Source: Allofrancisella frigidaquae (lineage in GTDB: Bacteria; Pseudomonadota; Gammaproteobacteria; Francisellales; Francisellaceae). From it: DNA of 64,000 nt. Both the position numbers and the translations under genes were made by a program. The notes beneath the pieces are model-generated. The model had not been told where the DNA came from. It saw only the letters and a list, made by a program, of their open reading frames with translations, and made no database searches. The stretch lies in assembly GCF_012222825.1 (NCBI RefSeq), contig NZ_CP038017.1, positions 682,001-746,000 on the forward strand, written 5' to 3'. This document shows, piece by piece, positions 8,209 through 17,955 of this stretch (the stretch's first letter is position 1; the number at the start of each line of letters is the position of its first letter).

Positions 8209-9579
8209 TTAGTCTAGACTTTTACAAATAAGCTTATTAGGGTCTAATATTTCTTTTAATTCTGTCTCTTTTATATCTGTTTCAGCTAAAGCAACTTCTA
8301 GTATAGATTTATTTTCTTTATAAGCTTTTTTAGCTATTTCAGCGGCTTTTTTATATCCAATATGCTCATTAAGAGCTGTAGCTAATATAGGATTTCTATA
8401 GACAGTTTTTTGTATGTTGTCTTCTCTAACTTTAAAAGTAGCTATAGCTTTTTCAGCTAAGTGTTCTGCTGAATTTGCTATTAAAGATATACTTTGAAGT
8501 AGATTGTAAGCTATAACAGGTAGCATAACATTTAATTGAAATAGCCCGCTCTGAGCTCCAATTGTAATACAAGTATCATTACCAATAACTTGAGCACAAG
8601 CCATACATACAGCCTCTGGTATTACAGGGTTTACCTTACCTGGCATTATGCTACTTCCAGGTTGAAGAGCTTGTAGCTCTATTTCATTAAATCCGGATAA
8701 AGGACCGCTGTTCATTATCCTTAGGTCATTTGAAACTTTCATAAGCGTTGAGGCAGTATTTTTTAAGCATGAAGAAAGTTCTAAACTGTTTTCTTGACCA
8801 CTCATCAAAGCAAAATGGTTTTGGCTAGGCTCAAAGCTAACACCTGTAATTTCAGAAATGACCTTTGCTATTTCTTTAGCAAAATGTGTTGGTGTGTTAA
8901 TTCCAGTACCAACAGCTGTTCCACCTTGAGCTAATCTACAAAATCTAGGAATACAGTTTTGTATTCTTTGTAAATTTTCTTCAAACTGAAATCTCCAGCC
9001 TGATATTTCCTGAGAAAAATCTATAGGCATAGCATCCATTAAGTGAGTTCTACCAGTTTTAACACATCCTTTTAATTCTTTTTCTTTAGTTTTACATACC
9101 TTGATAAGCTTTTCTAGCTTAGGTATCAAGTCTCTTTTGACTAATAAAAGCGAAGAAACAGTTATAGCTGTAGGAATTACATCATTACTACTTTGGCTCA
9201 TATTAACATCATCATTTGGGTCTAAATTTATTCCAAATTTTTCTTTTGCAAATCCAGAAATGACTTCATTAACATTCATATTAGTACTAGTACCTGAGCC
9301 CGTTTGGAACACGTCTAAAGGAAATTGATTAGAATAATTACCATTTCTTAATTCTTGAGTAGATTTTTGTATTGCTTGTGATTTTTCAAAAGATAACTTG
9401 TTTGAGTTATAGTTAACTATAGCAGCAGCTTCTTTTATATATAAGACAGCATTTATAAAATTCTTAGGCATTTGTAGGTTGCTAATTTTAAAGTTATCTA
9501 TGGCTCTTTGAGTTTGAGCTCCATATAATGCTCCATCTTTTACAAAAACCTTACCTAGACTATCAGACATAACAGGCAT
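8209..9579 (-). CDS. fumC: Class II fumarate hydratase
   Basis: A 456-residue member of the fumarase/aspartase superfamily, reversibly hydrating fumarate to L-malate in the TCA cycle. Diagnostic motifs are GSGTSTNMNVNEV near 93, TGRTHLMDAMPI, GGTAVGTGINTP, and the signature loop GSSIMPGKVNPV carrying the active-site Ser. The TGRTHLMDA form favours fumarase over aspartase, where the loop differs. The first ATG (9579) follows AAGGAG by eight bases, which fixes the start. mdh, the next TCA step, is elsewhere in this window (34982-35941). Confidence 0.93.
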   Translation of the reverse strand: MPVMSDSLGKVFVKDGALYGAQTQRAIDNFKISNLQMPKNFINAVLYIKEAAAIVNYNSNKLSFEKSQAIQKSTQELRNGNYSNQFPLDVFQTGSGTSTNMNVNEVISGFAKEKFGINLDPNDDVNMSQSSNDVIPTAITVSSLLLVKRDLIPKLEKLIKVCKTKEKELKGCVKTGRTHLMDAMPIDFSQEISGWRFQFEENLQRIQNCIPRFCRLAQGGTAVGTGINTPTHFAKEIAKVISEITGVSFEPSQNHFALMSGQENSLELSSCLKNTASTLMKVSNDLRIMNSGPLSGFNEIELQALQPGSSIMPGKVNPVIPEAVCMACAQVIGNDTCITIGAQSGLFQLNVMLPVIAYNLLQSISLIANSAEHLAEKAIATFKVREDNIQKTVYRNPILATALNEHIGYKKAAEIAKKAYKENKSILEVALAETDIKETELKEILDPNKLICKSLD

Positions 9580-9884
9580 ATTAAAAACTCCTTGAACTAT
9601 ATATGGTTAGTTTAACTTGTATGTTTTGTTAGAGGTAGTATTTATTGCAAAAGAGTGGGTTGATTGGATTTAGGGTTTTATACTAGGTGTTTTTTTGTTA
9701 TTATTATTTACTATCAAATTATTAAAATTAATAGATTCAATTATAATGAAACTTATCACTCCACCTTAGTTCTAATTTTCTTATTCATTAAGTCTGTATC
9801 CGCGATCAGTATATAATTATACGTAAAAGAATGCTTTTAGAGCATGCTTTTAAATTTTAAAATATTTTGAGGTAATAAATAGAA
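9580..9884. other. Divergent intergenic region fumC / SulP
   Basis: About 305 bases of AT-rich DNA hold the promoters of fumC (minus) and the SulP gene (plus). I see ribosome sites near both starts (AAGGAG; GAGGTAA) but no gene, repeat or recognisable operator. Confidence 0.5.
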
Positions 9885-11465
9885 ATGAAACAAGGTATTA
9901 GTAATTTTTTGATGCCATTTGGTGGTAGTTATAGAGTGGATTTTTTATCTGGTTTAACCGTAGCTTTAGCTTTAGTTCCAGAAGCAGTAGCTTTTTCTTT
10001 AGTAGCAGGAGTTAATCCAACAGTAGGATTGTGGGGAGCTTTCTTTATGTGTCTAATAACAGCTATTATAGGCGGTCGTCCTGGTATGATATCCGGTGCA
10101 ACTGGTTCTATGGCCGTTGTTATGGTATCTATCATGTTACTATTTCCGGGCGATCCTGTAACTGGTTTGAGTTATCTAATGGCAACGGTTTTACTTACTG
10201 GGGTTATAGAGGTTGTGATAGGAGTTTTAGGTTTAGGTAAATTTATCCGTATGATGCCTAAATCTGTGATGGTAGGTTTTGTTAATGGTTTAGCAATAGT
10301 GATTTTTCTATCACAAATCCAATCTTTTAGGATTTCACCACCAGGAGTTGAGCCTTCTGTATGGATTAGTGGAATTAGTCTTTGGATTATGGTTAGTTTA
10401 GTACTTTTAGCTATGGCGATTACTCATTACTTACCTCGTTTTACAAAACTTTTGCCTTCAGCACTTACAGCTATTATAGTAGTTACATTGATTGTGATAT
10501 TTATACCAATGCCAGCAGGTGTTAGTATGCCAACAGTAGGTAGTTTAATGGCAATGAGTGGGGGAAGTATATCACATAGCTTTAGTATTCCTCATATTCC
10601 TTTATCTTTAGAGACATTTAAAATCATTGTGCCATATGCATTTATATTGGCTATTATCGGTTTATCAGAATCTTTGATGACTTTAGTTTTTATTGATGAG
10701 CGTACGCAAACCCGTGGTAGAGGTAATAAAGAATGTATCGCTCAAGGGGTTGGAAATATCGTATCTAGTTTTTTTAAAGGTATGGGTGGTTGTGCTATGA
10801 TCGGTCAAAGTATGATTAACATATCTTCTGGTGGGCGAGGGCGTTTATCCGGAATTACAGCAGGGGTATTTTTACTTATATTTATCTTATTGGCTATGCC
10901 CTTGATCAAAATAATACCTTTAGCAGCATTAATTGGTGTGATGATTATGGTTGTGATAGAAACTTTTGAATGGGCATCTTTTAAAATGATGCGTCGTGTG
11001 CCTAAAAAAGATGTGCTGTTGATTATAGTCGTGACAATTACTACAGTAATGTTTGATTTAGCAATAGCAGTTGTGATTGGTATCATTATAGCTTCGTTAG
11101 TATTTTCGTGGGAAACAGCCAAGAATATTTGGGTAGAAGAGAAAACTAATGAAAATGGTGAGAAGGAATACATTGTTCACGGGCCTTTGTTCTTTAGTTC
11201 TACAACTGGTTTTAAAGGTTTATTTAAATTTGCTAAAGACCCAGAAGAAGTAATAATCGACTTTAAATACTCACGTGTAGCTGACCAGTCTGCTATAGAT
11301 GCTATTCAGTGGGTTGCTGATGAATATACTAAGCTTGGTAAAAAATTACACTTACGCCATTTAAATCAAGAATGTAAAATTTTACTAGGTAAAGCGGGTG
11401 ATCTAGTGGAATTAAACATTTTAGAAGATGAAGATTACCATATTGCGACAGATAGATTGGCTTAG
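9885..11465 (+). CDS. SulP family inorganic anion transporter
   Basis: A 526-residue inner-membrane SulP (SLC26-like) carrier for sulfate, bicarbonate or a related anion. It has the typical core of about 12 membrane segments, with the early LTVALALVPEAVAFSLVAGV helix, GRPGMISGATGSMAVV, and GFVNGLAIVIFLSQIQSF. A C-terminal STAS domain follows from about 435 (PLFFSSTTGFKGLF...VIIDFKYSRVADQSAIDAI). The length is normal. The substrate is not predictable; many SulP proteins without sulfur genes nearby are bicarbonate transporters. Start after GAGGTAA. Confidence 0.9.
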   Translation: MKQGISNFLMPFGGSYRVDFLSGLTVALALVPEAVAFSLVAGVNPTVGLWGAFFMCLITAIIGGRPGMISGATGSMAVVMVSIMLLFPGDPVTGLSYLMATVLLTGVIEVVIGVLGLGKFIRMMPKSVMVGFVNGLAIVIFLSQIQSFRISPPGVEPSVWISGISLWIMVSLVLLAMAITHYLPRFTKLLPSALTAIIVVTLIVIFIPMPAGVSMPTVGSLMAMSGGSISHSFSIPHIPLSLETFKIIVPYAFILAIIGLSESLMTLVFIDERTQTRGRGNKECIAQGVGNIVSSFFKGMGGCAMIGQSMINISSGGRGRLSGITAGVFLLIFILLAMPLIKIIPLAALIGVMIMVVIETFEWASFKMMRRVPKKDVLLIIVVTITTVMFDLAIAVVIGIIIASLVFSWETAKNIWVEEKTNENGEKEYIVHGPLFFSSTTGFKGLFKFAKDPEEVIIDFKYSRVADQSAIDAIQWVADEYTKLGKKLHLRHLNQECKILLGKAGDLVELNILEDEDYHIATDRLA

Positions 11466-11474
11466 CGGTTAGTC

Positions 11475-11627
11475 CTACATCAACAAGCTTAATAATGTTA
11501 CATCACGTTTGGGATTTGTGCCACCACCAGCAAAAGGCTTATCTTTTAAGTTTGGATTTGCTTTTTCTTCTACTTGAGCGAAGAAATAATCCATATCAAT
11601 ATGTATAATTTTTCTTACCCTACTCAT
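11475..11627 (-). pseudogene. dinB: dinB (DNA polymerase IV) 5' remnant
   Basis: A short frame of 50 codons starts with the N-terminus of Y-family DNA polymerase [17 protein letters not shown] with the metal-binding Asp residues, then [13 protein letters not shown] and TNPKRDV. It then decays (TLLSLLM) and stops. Full-length DinB has about 350 residues, so nearly all of it is gone. It lies between the SulP and DJ-1-like genes. A functional dinB may exist elsewhere in the genome. Confidence 0.8.
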
Positions 11628-11633
11628 GGTTTT

Positions 11634-12236
11634 TTATTTATAAATACCTGCAAAAGGATCTATGCTAGAGTCTTCATACCAGTTATATTCTATTTCTATA
11701 CTTTTTTGTTTTGCTGCCTCATAACCTAGTAAATCTGCAACAAATCCCAAACTCATATCTATGCCTGCACTAACTCCTGAGCTTGTATAGATATTACCGT
11801 CTTTAACCCATCTTGCCTTATCTATCCATATAACATCAGCAGCTATAGATTTTGTCCAGTTTAGAGCTTTCTTATTTGAGGTGGCTTTTTTACCATCAAG
11901 TAACTTTGTTTGGGAAAATAAAGAAGAACCAGTACAGACCGTAAAAATATATTTAGCATTATTTGCTAGCCTAGTAAGTTCAGCTATCAACTTTTTATTA
12001 TGAATTAGCTGACGAGTACCCATACCACCCGGTATAAATAAAATATAATTTTTAGAAGTTATCTTAGAGAAATCTTTAGTGTTTATTTCTACTGCTTGAC
12101 TACTAGTGACTATACCACCATTAATTGAATAATAGTTTGGTCCAAAATCGCCTTTGAAGCTTCCTAAGACCTCAATTGGACCAAATACATCTAAGGTTTC
12201 AAAATCATCATATAAGATAGTTACTATCTCTAACAT
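11634..12236 (-). CDS. DJ-1/PfpI family protein
   Basis: A 200-residue cytoplasmic protein of the DJ-1/ThiJ/PfpI class I glutamine-amidotransferase-like fold. It shows DFETLDVFGPIEVLG at the N-terminus with the conserved Glu, the FIPGGMGTRQL turn, the nucleophile elbow FTVCTGSSLF, and GVSAGIDMSLGFVADL near the end. This pattern is closest to the isonitrile hydratase-like branch, but members include chaperones, deglycases and hydrolases, so the activity is open. It sits just upstream, on its own strand, of the dinB remnant and is divergent from the ABC-F gene. Confidence 0.85.
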   Translation of the reverse strand: MLEIVTILYDDFETLDVFGPIEVLGSFKGDFGPNYYSINGGIVTSSQAVEINTKDFSKITSKNYILFIPGGMGTRQLIHNKKLIAELTRLANNAKYIFTVCTGSSLFSQTKLLDGKKATSNKKALNWTKSIAADVIWIDKARWVKDGNIYTSSGVSAGIDMSLGFVADLLGYEAAKQKSIEIEYNWYEDSSIDPFAGIYK

Positions 12237-12436
12237 ACTTTTTTATTAAACTTTTTATTTATTTTTTATTTATAAATAGTACAGTAAAGTAAGCAGTTTT
12301 TATATCGTCTTTTTTAGTTTAAAATATCAATAAAAACATTGCCTACAGTGAGATACTAAAATTAATCCAGCGTGACTTTTTTATAAGGGATTAACTATAT
12401 ATAATTGTTTCTAATAAATATAAAAAGTACAAATAA

Positions 12437-14320
12437 ATGATTTTTTTTAAAAATGTATCTTATCAAGTTGAGATAAAAGAGTTATTTAATGATATTAACT
12501 TTTCTATTTTCCAAAATCAAAAAATAGGTTTAGTTGGTAAGAATGGTACCGGTAAAACTACACTTTTCAACTTGATACAAGCAAATATTTCACCTGATAA
12601 AGGTGATATAGAGCTAGCTAAAAATACGCGTATAGTTACTGTTAAACAGGAAGTTGATGATTTTGAAGCTACAGTTATAGACTATGTGATTAATGGTGTT
12701 GAATCTCTAAGATCTTTAAAACATAAGATGGCAGAAGCTTTAGATAAAGAAGATTTTGTTGAGTATTCTACGTGCCATGAGGAATATGAATCGTTAGGAG
12801 GCTATTCTATAGAGTCTCAAGCTAGTAAGCTTTTAGCAGGCTTAGGGTTTAGTATTAGTCAATTAGAACAAAAAGTAAAAGAGCTATCTGGTGGTTGGCA
12901 GATAAGGTTAAACCTTGCTCAAGCACTTTTACAAGAGTCAGATATTTTGCTACTTGATGAACCTACAAACCATTTAGACTTAGATGCAGTTTTATGGTTA
13001 GAGCAATATTTGCAAGAATATAAAGGTTCTTTGTTGCTTATTTCGCATGATAGGATTTTTTTAGACAATGTTGTTAAGCAGGTTTTTCACATAGATGAAA
13101 AAAAGATAGTTGCATATACTGGTAATTATTCATCTTTTGAAAAACAATCGTATGAACAAAAAGTACTTCAACAAAAGCAATTTGAAAAACAACAAAAGCA
13201 TATAGAGCACTTAGAGAGTTTTATTAATCGCTTTAAGGCTAAAGCTTCAAAAGCCAAGCAAGCTCAAAGCCGAGTCAAAATGCTTGATAAAATCCAACGC
13301 ATAGAAGCTGTAAAAACTGAGTCAGAATTTAGTTTTGAGTTTAAGCAACCAAAAGAGCGTTTAAATGGCACACTTGTCAGTTTACAAAATGCAGATTTGG
13401 GATACTTTCAAAATAAGGTTTTAAATAATATAAATTTGGTTATTTATAATGAAATGCGTATAGGGCTTTTGGGTCTAAATGGTGCTGGTAAATCAACACT
13501 GATTAAATCTCTAATTGGTGAAATAGATATACTTTCAGGTAAGATTGAAAAGCATCCAAACCTTAGAGTAGGCTATTTTTCACAGCATTCTTTGGATATG
13601 TTAGATATGCAAGCTAGTCCTTTGTTACATATGCAAAGGCTAGATACGAAAGCTACCCAAGAAAAACTTAGAACATTTCTGGGGAGTTTTAACTTTACGG
13701 GAGATAAAGCTTTAGCTAAAGTAGACAGTTTTTCTGGTGGTGAAAAAGCAAGGTTAGCTTTGGCGATGATAGTCTATCAAGAACCAAACTTTTTGCTACT
13801 TGATGAACCTACAAACCATTTAGATATTGGCGTACGTGAAGCTTTGACAGTAGCGTTGCAAAGCTTCCAAGGAGCTATTATTCTTGTCTCGCATGATAGG
13901 TTTTTGTTAGAGTCTACGGTTGATGAGTATATGCTGGTTGGGCAGGGTGAAGTTAAAGTTTTTGACGGTGATATGCATGATTATTACAAGTATATTTTAG
14001 AAATTAAAAAGCTTGAGAATAATGTCTCCGCAAAATCCCAAAGTGTAGATGTTAAAAAGGAAAATTGTAAGTTTTCAGCAGATAAAAGAAAACAGGTTAA
14101 ACCTCTCCAAGACAAAGTTAAAAAATTAGAAAAAAGTTTAGATAAGCTACAACAACAAAATCTAGTTATAGAGAAACAATTACAAAACCAAAATTTATAT
14201 GGTAATAAAGAAAAATTACAGGAAACTCTTATAGAGCATGTAAACCTAAAAGAGCTATTAGAGGAAACAGAGTTACAATGGTTTAAGGCTTTAGAAGAGT
14301 TAGAATCCACAAGGGAATAA
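12437..14320 (+). CDS. yheS: ABC-F family ATPase, YheS-like
   Basis: A 627-residue soluble tandem ABC ATPase without membrane segments. Domain 1 has Walker A GKNGTGKTT, signature LSGGWQIRLNLAQAL and Walker B LLLDEPTNHLDLD. A linker rich in Lys/Gln (RFKAKASKAKQAQSRVKML) follows. Domain 2 has GLNGAGKST, FSGGEKARLALAMI and LLLDEPTNHLDIG. A C-terminal coiled coil (about 545-620) follows. Length and linker match E. coli YheS better than EttA or Uup. ABC-F proteins act on the ribosome; the exact role of YheS is less settled. Confidence 0.88.
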   Translation: MIFFKNVSYQVEIKELFNDINFSIFQNQKIGLVGKNGTGKTTLFNLIQANISPDKGDIELAKNTRIVTVKQEVDDFEATVIDYVINGVESLRSLKHKMAEALDKEDFVEYSTCHEEYESLGGYSIESQASKLLAGLGFSISQLEQKVKELSGGWQIRLNLAQALLQESDILLLDEPTNHLDLDAVLWLEQYLQEYKGSLLLISHDRIFLDNVVKQVFHIDEKKIVAYTGNYSSFEKQSYEQKVLQQKQFEKQQKHIEHLESFINRFKAKASKAKQAQSRVKMLDKIQRIEAVKTESEFSFEFKQPKERLNGTLVSLQNADLGYFQNKVLNNINLVIYNEMRIGLLGLNGAGKSTLIKSLIGEIDILSGKIEKHPNLRVGYFSQHSLDMLDMQASPLLHMQRLDTKATQEKLRTFLGSFNFTGDKALAKVDSFSGGEKARLALAMIVYQEPNFLLLDEPTNHLDIGVREALTVALQSFQGAIILVSHDRFLLESTVDEYMLVGQGEVKVFDGDMHDYYKYILEIKKLENNVSAKSQSVDVKKENCKFSADKRKQVKPLQDKVKKLEKSLDKLQQQNLVIEKQLQNQNLYGNKEKLQETLIEHVNLKELLEETELQWFKALEELESTRE

Positions 14321-14418
14321 TAGTTAAACCAAAACCTAGTTACTATTTTTAACCACTTTGATTATTAGTTTTTATTATGTTAAGTTAATAAGTACCCTTA
14401 ATATAAAAAACTAAAAAA

Positions 14419-16386
14419 ATGATAGAACGTAATAAAGGCGCATATGCGCCAGTATTTTATCCTGCTATTATTTTAGCAATAACCTTTTCCTTAATGGGTA
14501 TATTTGCCCCAACTGTATTCTCAAAATATATGGGAGTAGTACAAAATTTAATTTTAAGTAACCTAGGGTGGCTATATATACTAGGGATGAGTATATTTGT
14601 TTGTTTATGCATATTTCTAATGTTTAGCAGATTTGGGGATATAAAATTAGGTCAAGAACATGACTTACCTCAATACGGTAATATTTCTTGGTTTGCTATG
14701 CTTTTTGCTGCGGGTATGGGTATTGGACTTATGTTTTACGGTGTTGCAGAACCTTTGCAACACTATCTAGCTCCACCTGATCAGTCACTAGACCAATTTT
14801 ATTTAGCACAAGAAGCTATGAATATTACTTTCTTTCACTGGGGAGTAGAGGCTTGGTCTGTCTATGCTATAGTTGGGTTATCATTGGCCTACTTTGCATA
14901 TCGTCATGACTTGCCATTATTGCCTAGGTCTATACTATACCCAATATTAGGCAAGCATATTTATGGCCCTATAGGCCATGCTGTAGATGTATTTGCTATA
15001 CTGGGTACACTTTTTGGAGTTGCTACATCCTTAGGCTTTGGTGCTATGCAAGTTAGTGCCGGAATGAGTTTTTTAGTGGGACTTCCAGATAATGTAAACA
15101 TGCAGATTATCTACATAATATTTATTGTTTTTCTAGCTACAGTTTCAGTAGCCTTAGGGCTAGATAAAGGAATCAAACTTCTTAGTAATTTTAATATTAT
15201 CTTAGCATTAGCGTTACTAGCTTTTGTATTGTTTTTTGGCCACACTACAGACCTTATAAAAGATTATTTCCAAAACATAGGTTATTACTTAAGCACTATT
15301 GTTAATAAAACTTTTAATTTATATGCTTACAATAAAAACAATCAGACTTGGTTAAAAAGTTGGACTTTATTTTATTGGGGTTGGTGGATAGCTTGGTCGC
15401 CGTTTGTTGGGATATTTATTGCTAAAGTTTCAAAAGGTAGAACTATTAGAGAATTTGTCGTAGGCGTTTTATTTATTCCGGTTGGTTTTACATTTTTATG
15501 GATGACTATTTTCGGTAATTCAGCTATTAATATAGTTATGAGTGGGGCAGGCTCAGAGCTAATAAATGCTTCTCAAAATAATATTCCTGTAGCTTTATTT
15601 GAGTTTTTAAGATTTTTTCCATTTTCTACTTTTGCGTCTATTTTAGCTGTATTTTTGGTTATAACATTTTTTGTAACTTCAGCAGATAGTGGCTCTTTAG
15701 TGATAGATATACTAGCAACAGGTAATGCTAAAGAATCAATTACAGCTCACCGTGTTTCTTGGTCCATACTAAGTGGTTTGCTAGCTATATCTTTACTCTT
15801 AGCAGGAGGTTTGCAAGCACTGCAAGCTGCAACTATAATCAGTGCTTTTCCATTATTATTTATACTTTTTTTTATGTGTATATCTCTTATAAAGAGTTTA
15901 AGGTTAGATTTTTTACGTATAAAGAGTATCGAAACTCACTCAACAGTTGTTCAGTATGTTAAGGCAAATACATCTTGGCAAGACAGGTTAGCAGCTATAG
16001 TTAACAAACCAACAAAAAACCAAGCCCGAGAGTTTCTAAAAGAAATTGTAAAACCAGCTATACTAGAAGTAGCTAATAAAATGCAACAAACTGGGTTAGA
16101 TACAAAAGTAGACTTAGGAAAAGAGCAAATTCATTTGGTAATTTCTAAGATAAATTCAGATAATTTTGTATATACAGTTATGCTTAGAGTTTATGACTCC
16201 CCTAGTTATAGAGATGATGATATTGATAAATATACTAGAGTGGAAGTTTTTCTAAGCCATGGTGGTCAGTATTATGACATTATGGGTTACTCAAAAGAGC
16301 AGGTTATAGCTGATATTATTAATCAATATGATAAGCATCTTCATTATTTACACCTAGCCGTAGCAGATAAGGATATTGTTAACTAA
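14419..16386 (+). CDS. BCCT family transporter (choline/betaine/carnitine type)
   Basis: A 655-residue inner-membrane carrier with about 12 membrane segments, of the betaine/choline/carnitine family that imports osmoprotectants. The family hallmark is clear in YWGWWIAWSPFVGIFIAKVS followed by KGRTIREFVVG, and in GMGIGLMFYGVAEPL and FFVTSADSGSLVIDILATG. The long C-terminal hydrophilic extension (about 500-655) resembles BetT-type proteins, where it senses osmolarity. No choline dehydrogenase genes lie nearby, so the substrate is open. Confidence 0.9.
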   Translation: MIERNKGAYAPVFYPAIILAITFSLMGIFAPTVFSKYMGVVQNLILSNLGWLYILGMSIFVCLCIFLMFSRFGDIKLGQEHDLPQYGNISWFAMLFAAGMGIGLMFYGVAEPLQHYLAPPDQSLDQFYLAQEAMNITFFHWGVEAWSVYAIVGLSLAYFAYRHDLPLLPRSILYPILGKHIYGPIGHAVDVFAILGTLFGVATSLGFGAMQVSAGMSFLVGLPDNVNMQIIYIIFIVFLATVSVALGLDKGIKLLSNFNIILALALLAFVLFFGHTTDLIKDYFQNIGYYLSTIVNKTFNLYAYNKNNQTWLKSWTLFYWGWWIAWSPFVGIFIAKVSKGRTIREFVVGVLFIPVGFTFLWMTIFGNSAINIVMSGAGSELINASQNNIPVALFEFLRFFPFSTFASILAVFLVITFFVTSADSGSLVIDILATGNAKESITAHRVSWSILSGLLAISLLLAGGLQALQAATIISAFPLLFILFFMCISLIKSLRLDFLRIKSIETHSTVVQYVKANTSWQDRLAAIVNKPTKNQAREFLKEIVKPAILEVANKMQQTGLDTKVDLGKEQIHLVISKINSDNFVYTVMLRVYDSPSYRDDDIDKYTRVEVFLSHGGQYYDIMGYSKEQVIADIINQYDKHLHYLHLAVADKDIVN

Positions 16387-16413
16387 TTTTCTTTAAAATT
16401 TTTTAAAATAGTA

Positions 16414-17172
16414 TCACGAAATTATTAATTTCTGCCTTAAGCTCTCAAACAAATATATCGTAGCAGCTTGAGCCACATTTAATGATTCTATATTACTAAG
16501 TGTTGGAATCATAGTTTTTTGTCCAAGTGAGAAATCTACTATTCCATTAGCTTCTTCACCAAAAACTAAAATACTATTATTAAGCTTAAAACTTTGGTCA
16601 TAACATGATATTCCCTCATGTGGAGTTGTTAGCCATATTTGACGTTGTTTTATTTGTGGATGATTACAAAGTTCTTTTAAACTTTCAAAGTAGCCGAAAG
16701 TTAAACTAAATTGAGCGCCCATGCCAGCGCGTATTGCTTTAGGATTAAAGGGATCTACAGTACCATTTATAAGAGCAACTTCGGTTAGCCCAACAGCAAT
16801 AGCAGTGCGTAATATTGTCCCCATATTGCCAGGATCTTGGATACGATCTAAGACTAATAAAAAATCATCATTAAATTTTAGATCCTTAACCTCTGGTTTA
16901 TATGCAAGTAGCATGATTCCCTGGGAGTTATGTGTTTGAGAAAGCTCAGTAAACTCTTTTTCAGAAACGATAAATTTTTGCTCTATATCGTAGCTTTCAT
17001 TATCACTTTCTCTGGTCAATATAAGTGCTGCAATTTGGGTTTTATCGAGCCTAACTAATGCCTCTTGGCAACACCTAAGCCCTTCAATAATATAGAATTG
17101 CGATTTTTTTCTACCTTGATTTGAGTGTAATTTCTTTATTTCTTTTTGGAGCTTTTGAGTCAGAGTTTGCAT
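16414..17172 (-). CDS. TrmH-family RNA 2'-O-methyltransferase
   Basis: A 252-residue SPOUT-class methyltransferase that uses S-adenosylmethionine to methylate ribose 2'-O in rRNA or tRNA. The N-terminal SpoU substrate-binding region (QGRKKSQFYIIEGLRCC) precedes the catalytic domain with motif 1 DRIQDPGNMGTILRTAIAVG, motif 2 LVFGEEANGI, and motif 3 IPTLSNIESLNVAQAATIYLF cut here as the C-terminal knot. The modified nucleotide cannot be named from sequence. It stands alone. Confidence 0.87.
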   Translation of the reverse strand: MQTLTQKLQKEIKKLHSNQGRKKSQFYIIEGLRCCQEALVRLDKTQIAALILTRESDNESYDIEQKFIVSEKEFTELSQTHNSQGIMLLAYKPEVKDLKFNDDFLLVLDRIQDPGNMGTILRTAIAVGLTEVALINGTVDPFNPKAIRAGMGAQFSLTFGYFESLKELCNHPQIKQRQIWLTTPHEGISCYDQSFKLNNSILVFGEEANGIVDFSLGQKTMIPTLSNIESLNVAQAATIYLFESLRQKLIIS

Positions 17173-17310
17173 TTGAGACAGTATGTTTTTTACTTTTACA
17201 GTTATTGTATGTTTTTTAATTATTAGTTTAAATAGTAATATTAATCATAGGACTGTTACAAACATTTAAAACACTAAAATTGTAAGTTTAGTTTTATGAA
17301 GTTTATGAGC

Positions 17311-17811
17311 TTACAATGCTTTTTCAACTTCAATAGTTTTAGATTCTTTGGTACATTCAGGTTTCTTAGGCAGTACTACCCAAAGCATCCCTTTTTTAAA
17401 TGATGCTTTAGCTTTATCAACATCTACTGTATCAGGCAAAGATAGACTACGCTCATAACTACCATAATTAATTTCACGCATCATATAGTTTTTATCTTTA
17501 TCTTGCCTAGAGGTGGTTTTTTCTCCTTTAACTGTTAAAATTCCGTTGTCTATGGAAACTTTAATGTCATCCTCTCCTAATCCTGGCATTTCAATTTCAA
17601 TTTTAAGTTGATTTTTTTCATCAACAACATCTACAGCAGGGCAAAGAGATAAGTCTTCAAAACGTTCAATAGAGGAGCTAAATGGTTCAAACCATTCATA
17701 GATATTATTAAATGCCTTATTAAACTCGTTTTGTGCTGTTGACCAGAATGGTGTATTCTTACGCTGACCTAAATTAATAGGAACATTTTTCTTAGTAGCT
17801 AGCAAATTCAT
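17311..17811 (-). CDS. Small heat-shock protein, Hsp20 family
   Basis: A 166-residue alpha-crystallin-type holdase chaperone. The core domain (about 57-150) shows PAVDVVDEKNQLKIEIEMPG and the C-terminal ASFKKGMLWVVLPK strand. The start follows a strong AGGAGG. Its promoter region, shared with the divergent CBS gene, has a perfect FNR box about 42 bases before a likely -10. A weak sigma-32-like pair (CTTGATT and CCCTTGG, 13 apart, on the minus strand) overlaps that box, so both heat-shock and oxygen/redox control are possible. Confidence 0.92.
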   Translation of the reverse strand: MNLLATKKNVPINLGQRKNTPFWSTAQNEFNKAFNNIYEWFEPFSSSIERFEDLSLCPAVDVVDEKNQLKIEIEMPGLGEDDIKVSIDNGILTVKGEKTTSRQDKDKNYMMREINYGSYERSLSLPDTVDVDKAKASFKKGMLWVVLPKKPECTKESKTIEVEKAL

Positions 17812-17878
17812 AATTACCTCCTATTGGTAGTGTTAGAAAAGCAACTACTATTATTCTCTATTTTTCCCAAGGGCGTCA

Positions 17879-17892
17879 TTGATTAAAATCAA
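17879..17892. promoter_or_regulatory. Perfect FNR box, TTGAT-TAAA-ATCAA
   Basis: A perfect symmetric FNR/Anr-type operator in the 144-base gap between divergent hsp20 and the CBS gene. Its centre (17885.5) is about 41 bases from the start site implied by TTAAAT at 17914-17919 for the CBS gene. It is about 42 bases from that implied by AATAAT at 17855-17850 for hsp20. That is the class II activator position on both sides. The Crp/Fnr regulator at 18395-19117 has the matching ETFSR recognition helix. The start sites are inferred. Confidence 0.75.
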
Positions 17893-17955
17893 GGAAGGTA
17901 CACAAAAAGTTAGTTAAATTTTAAGTTACTAATTTAACGTAAGGAGAAGGTAATT

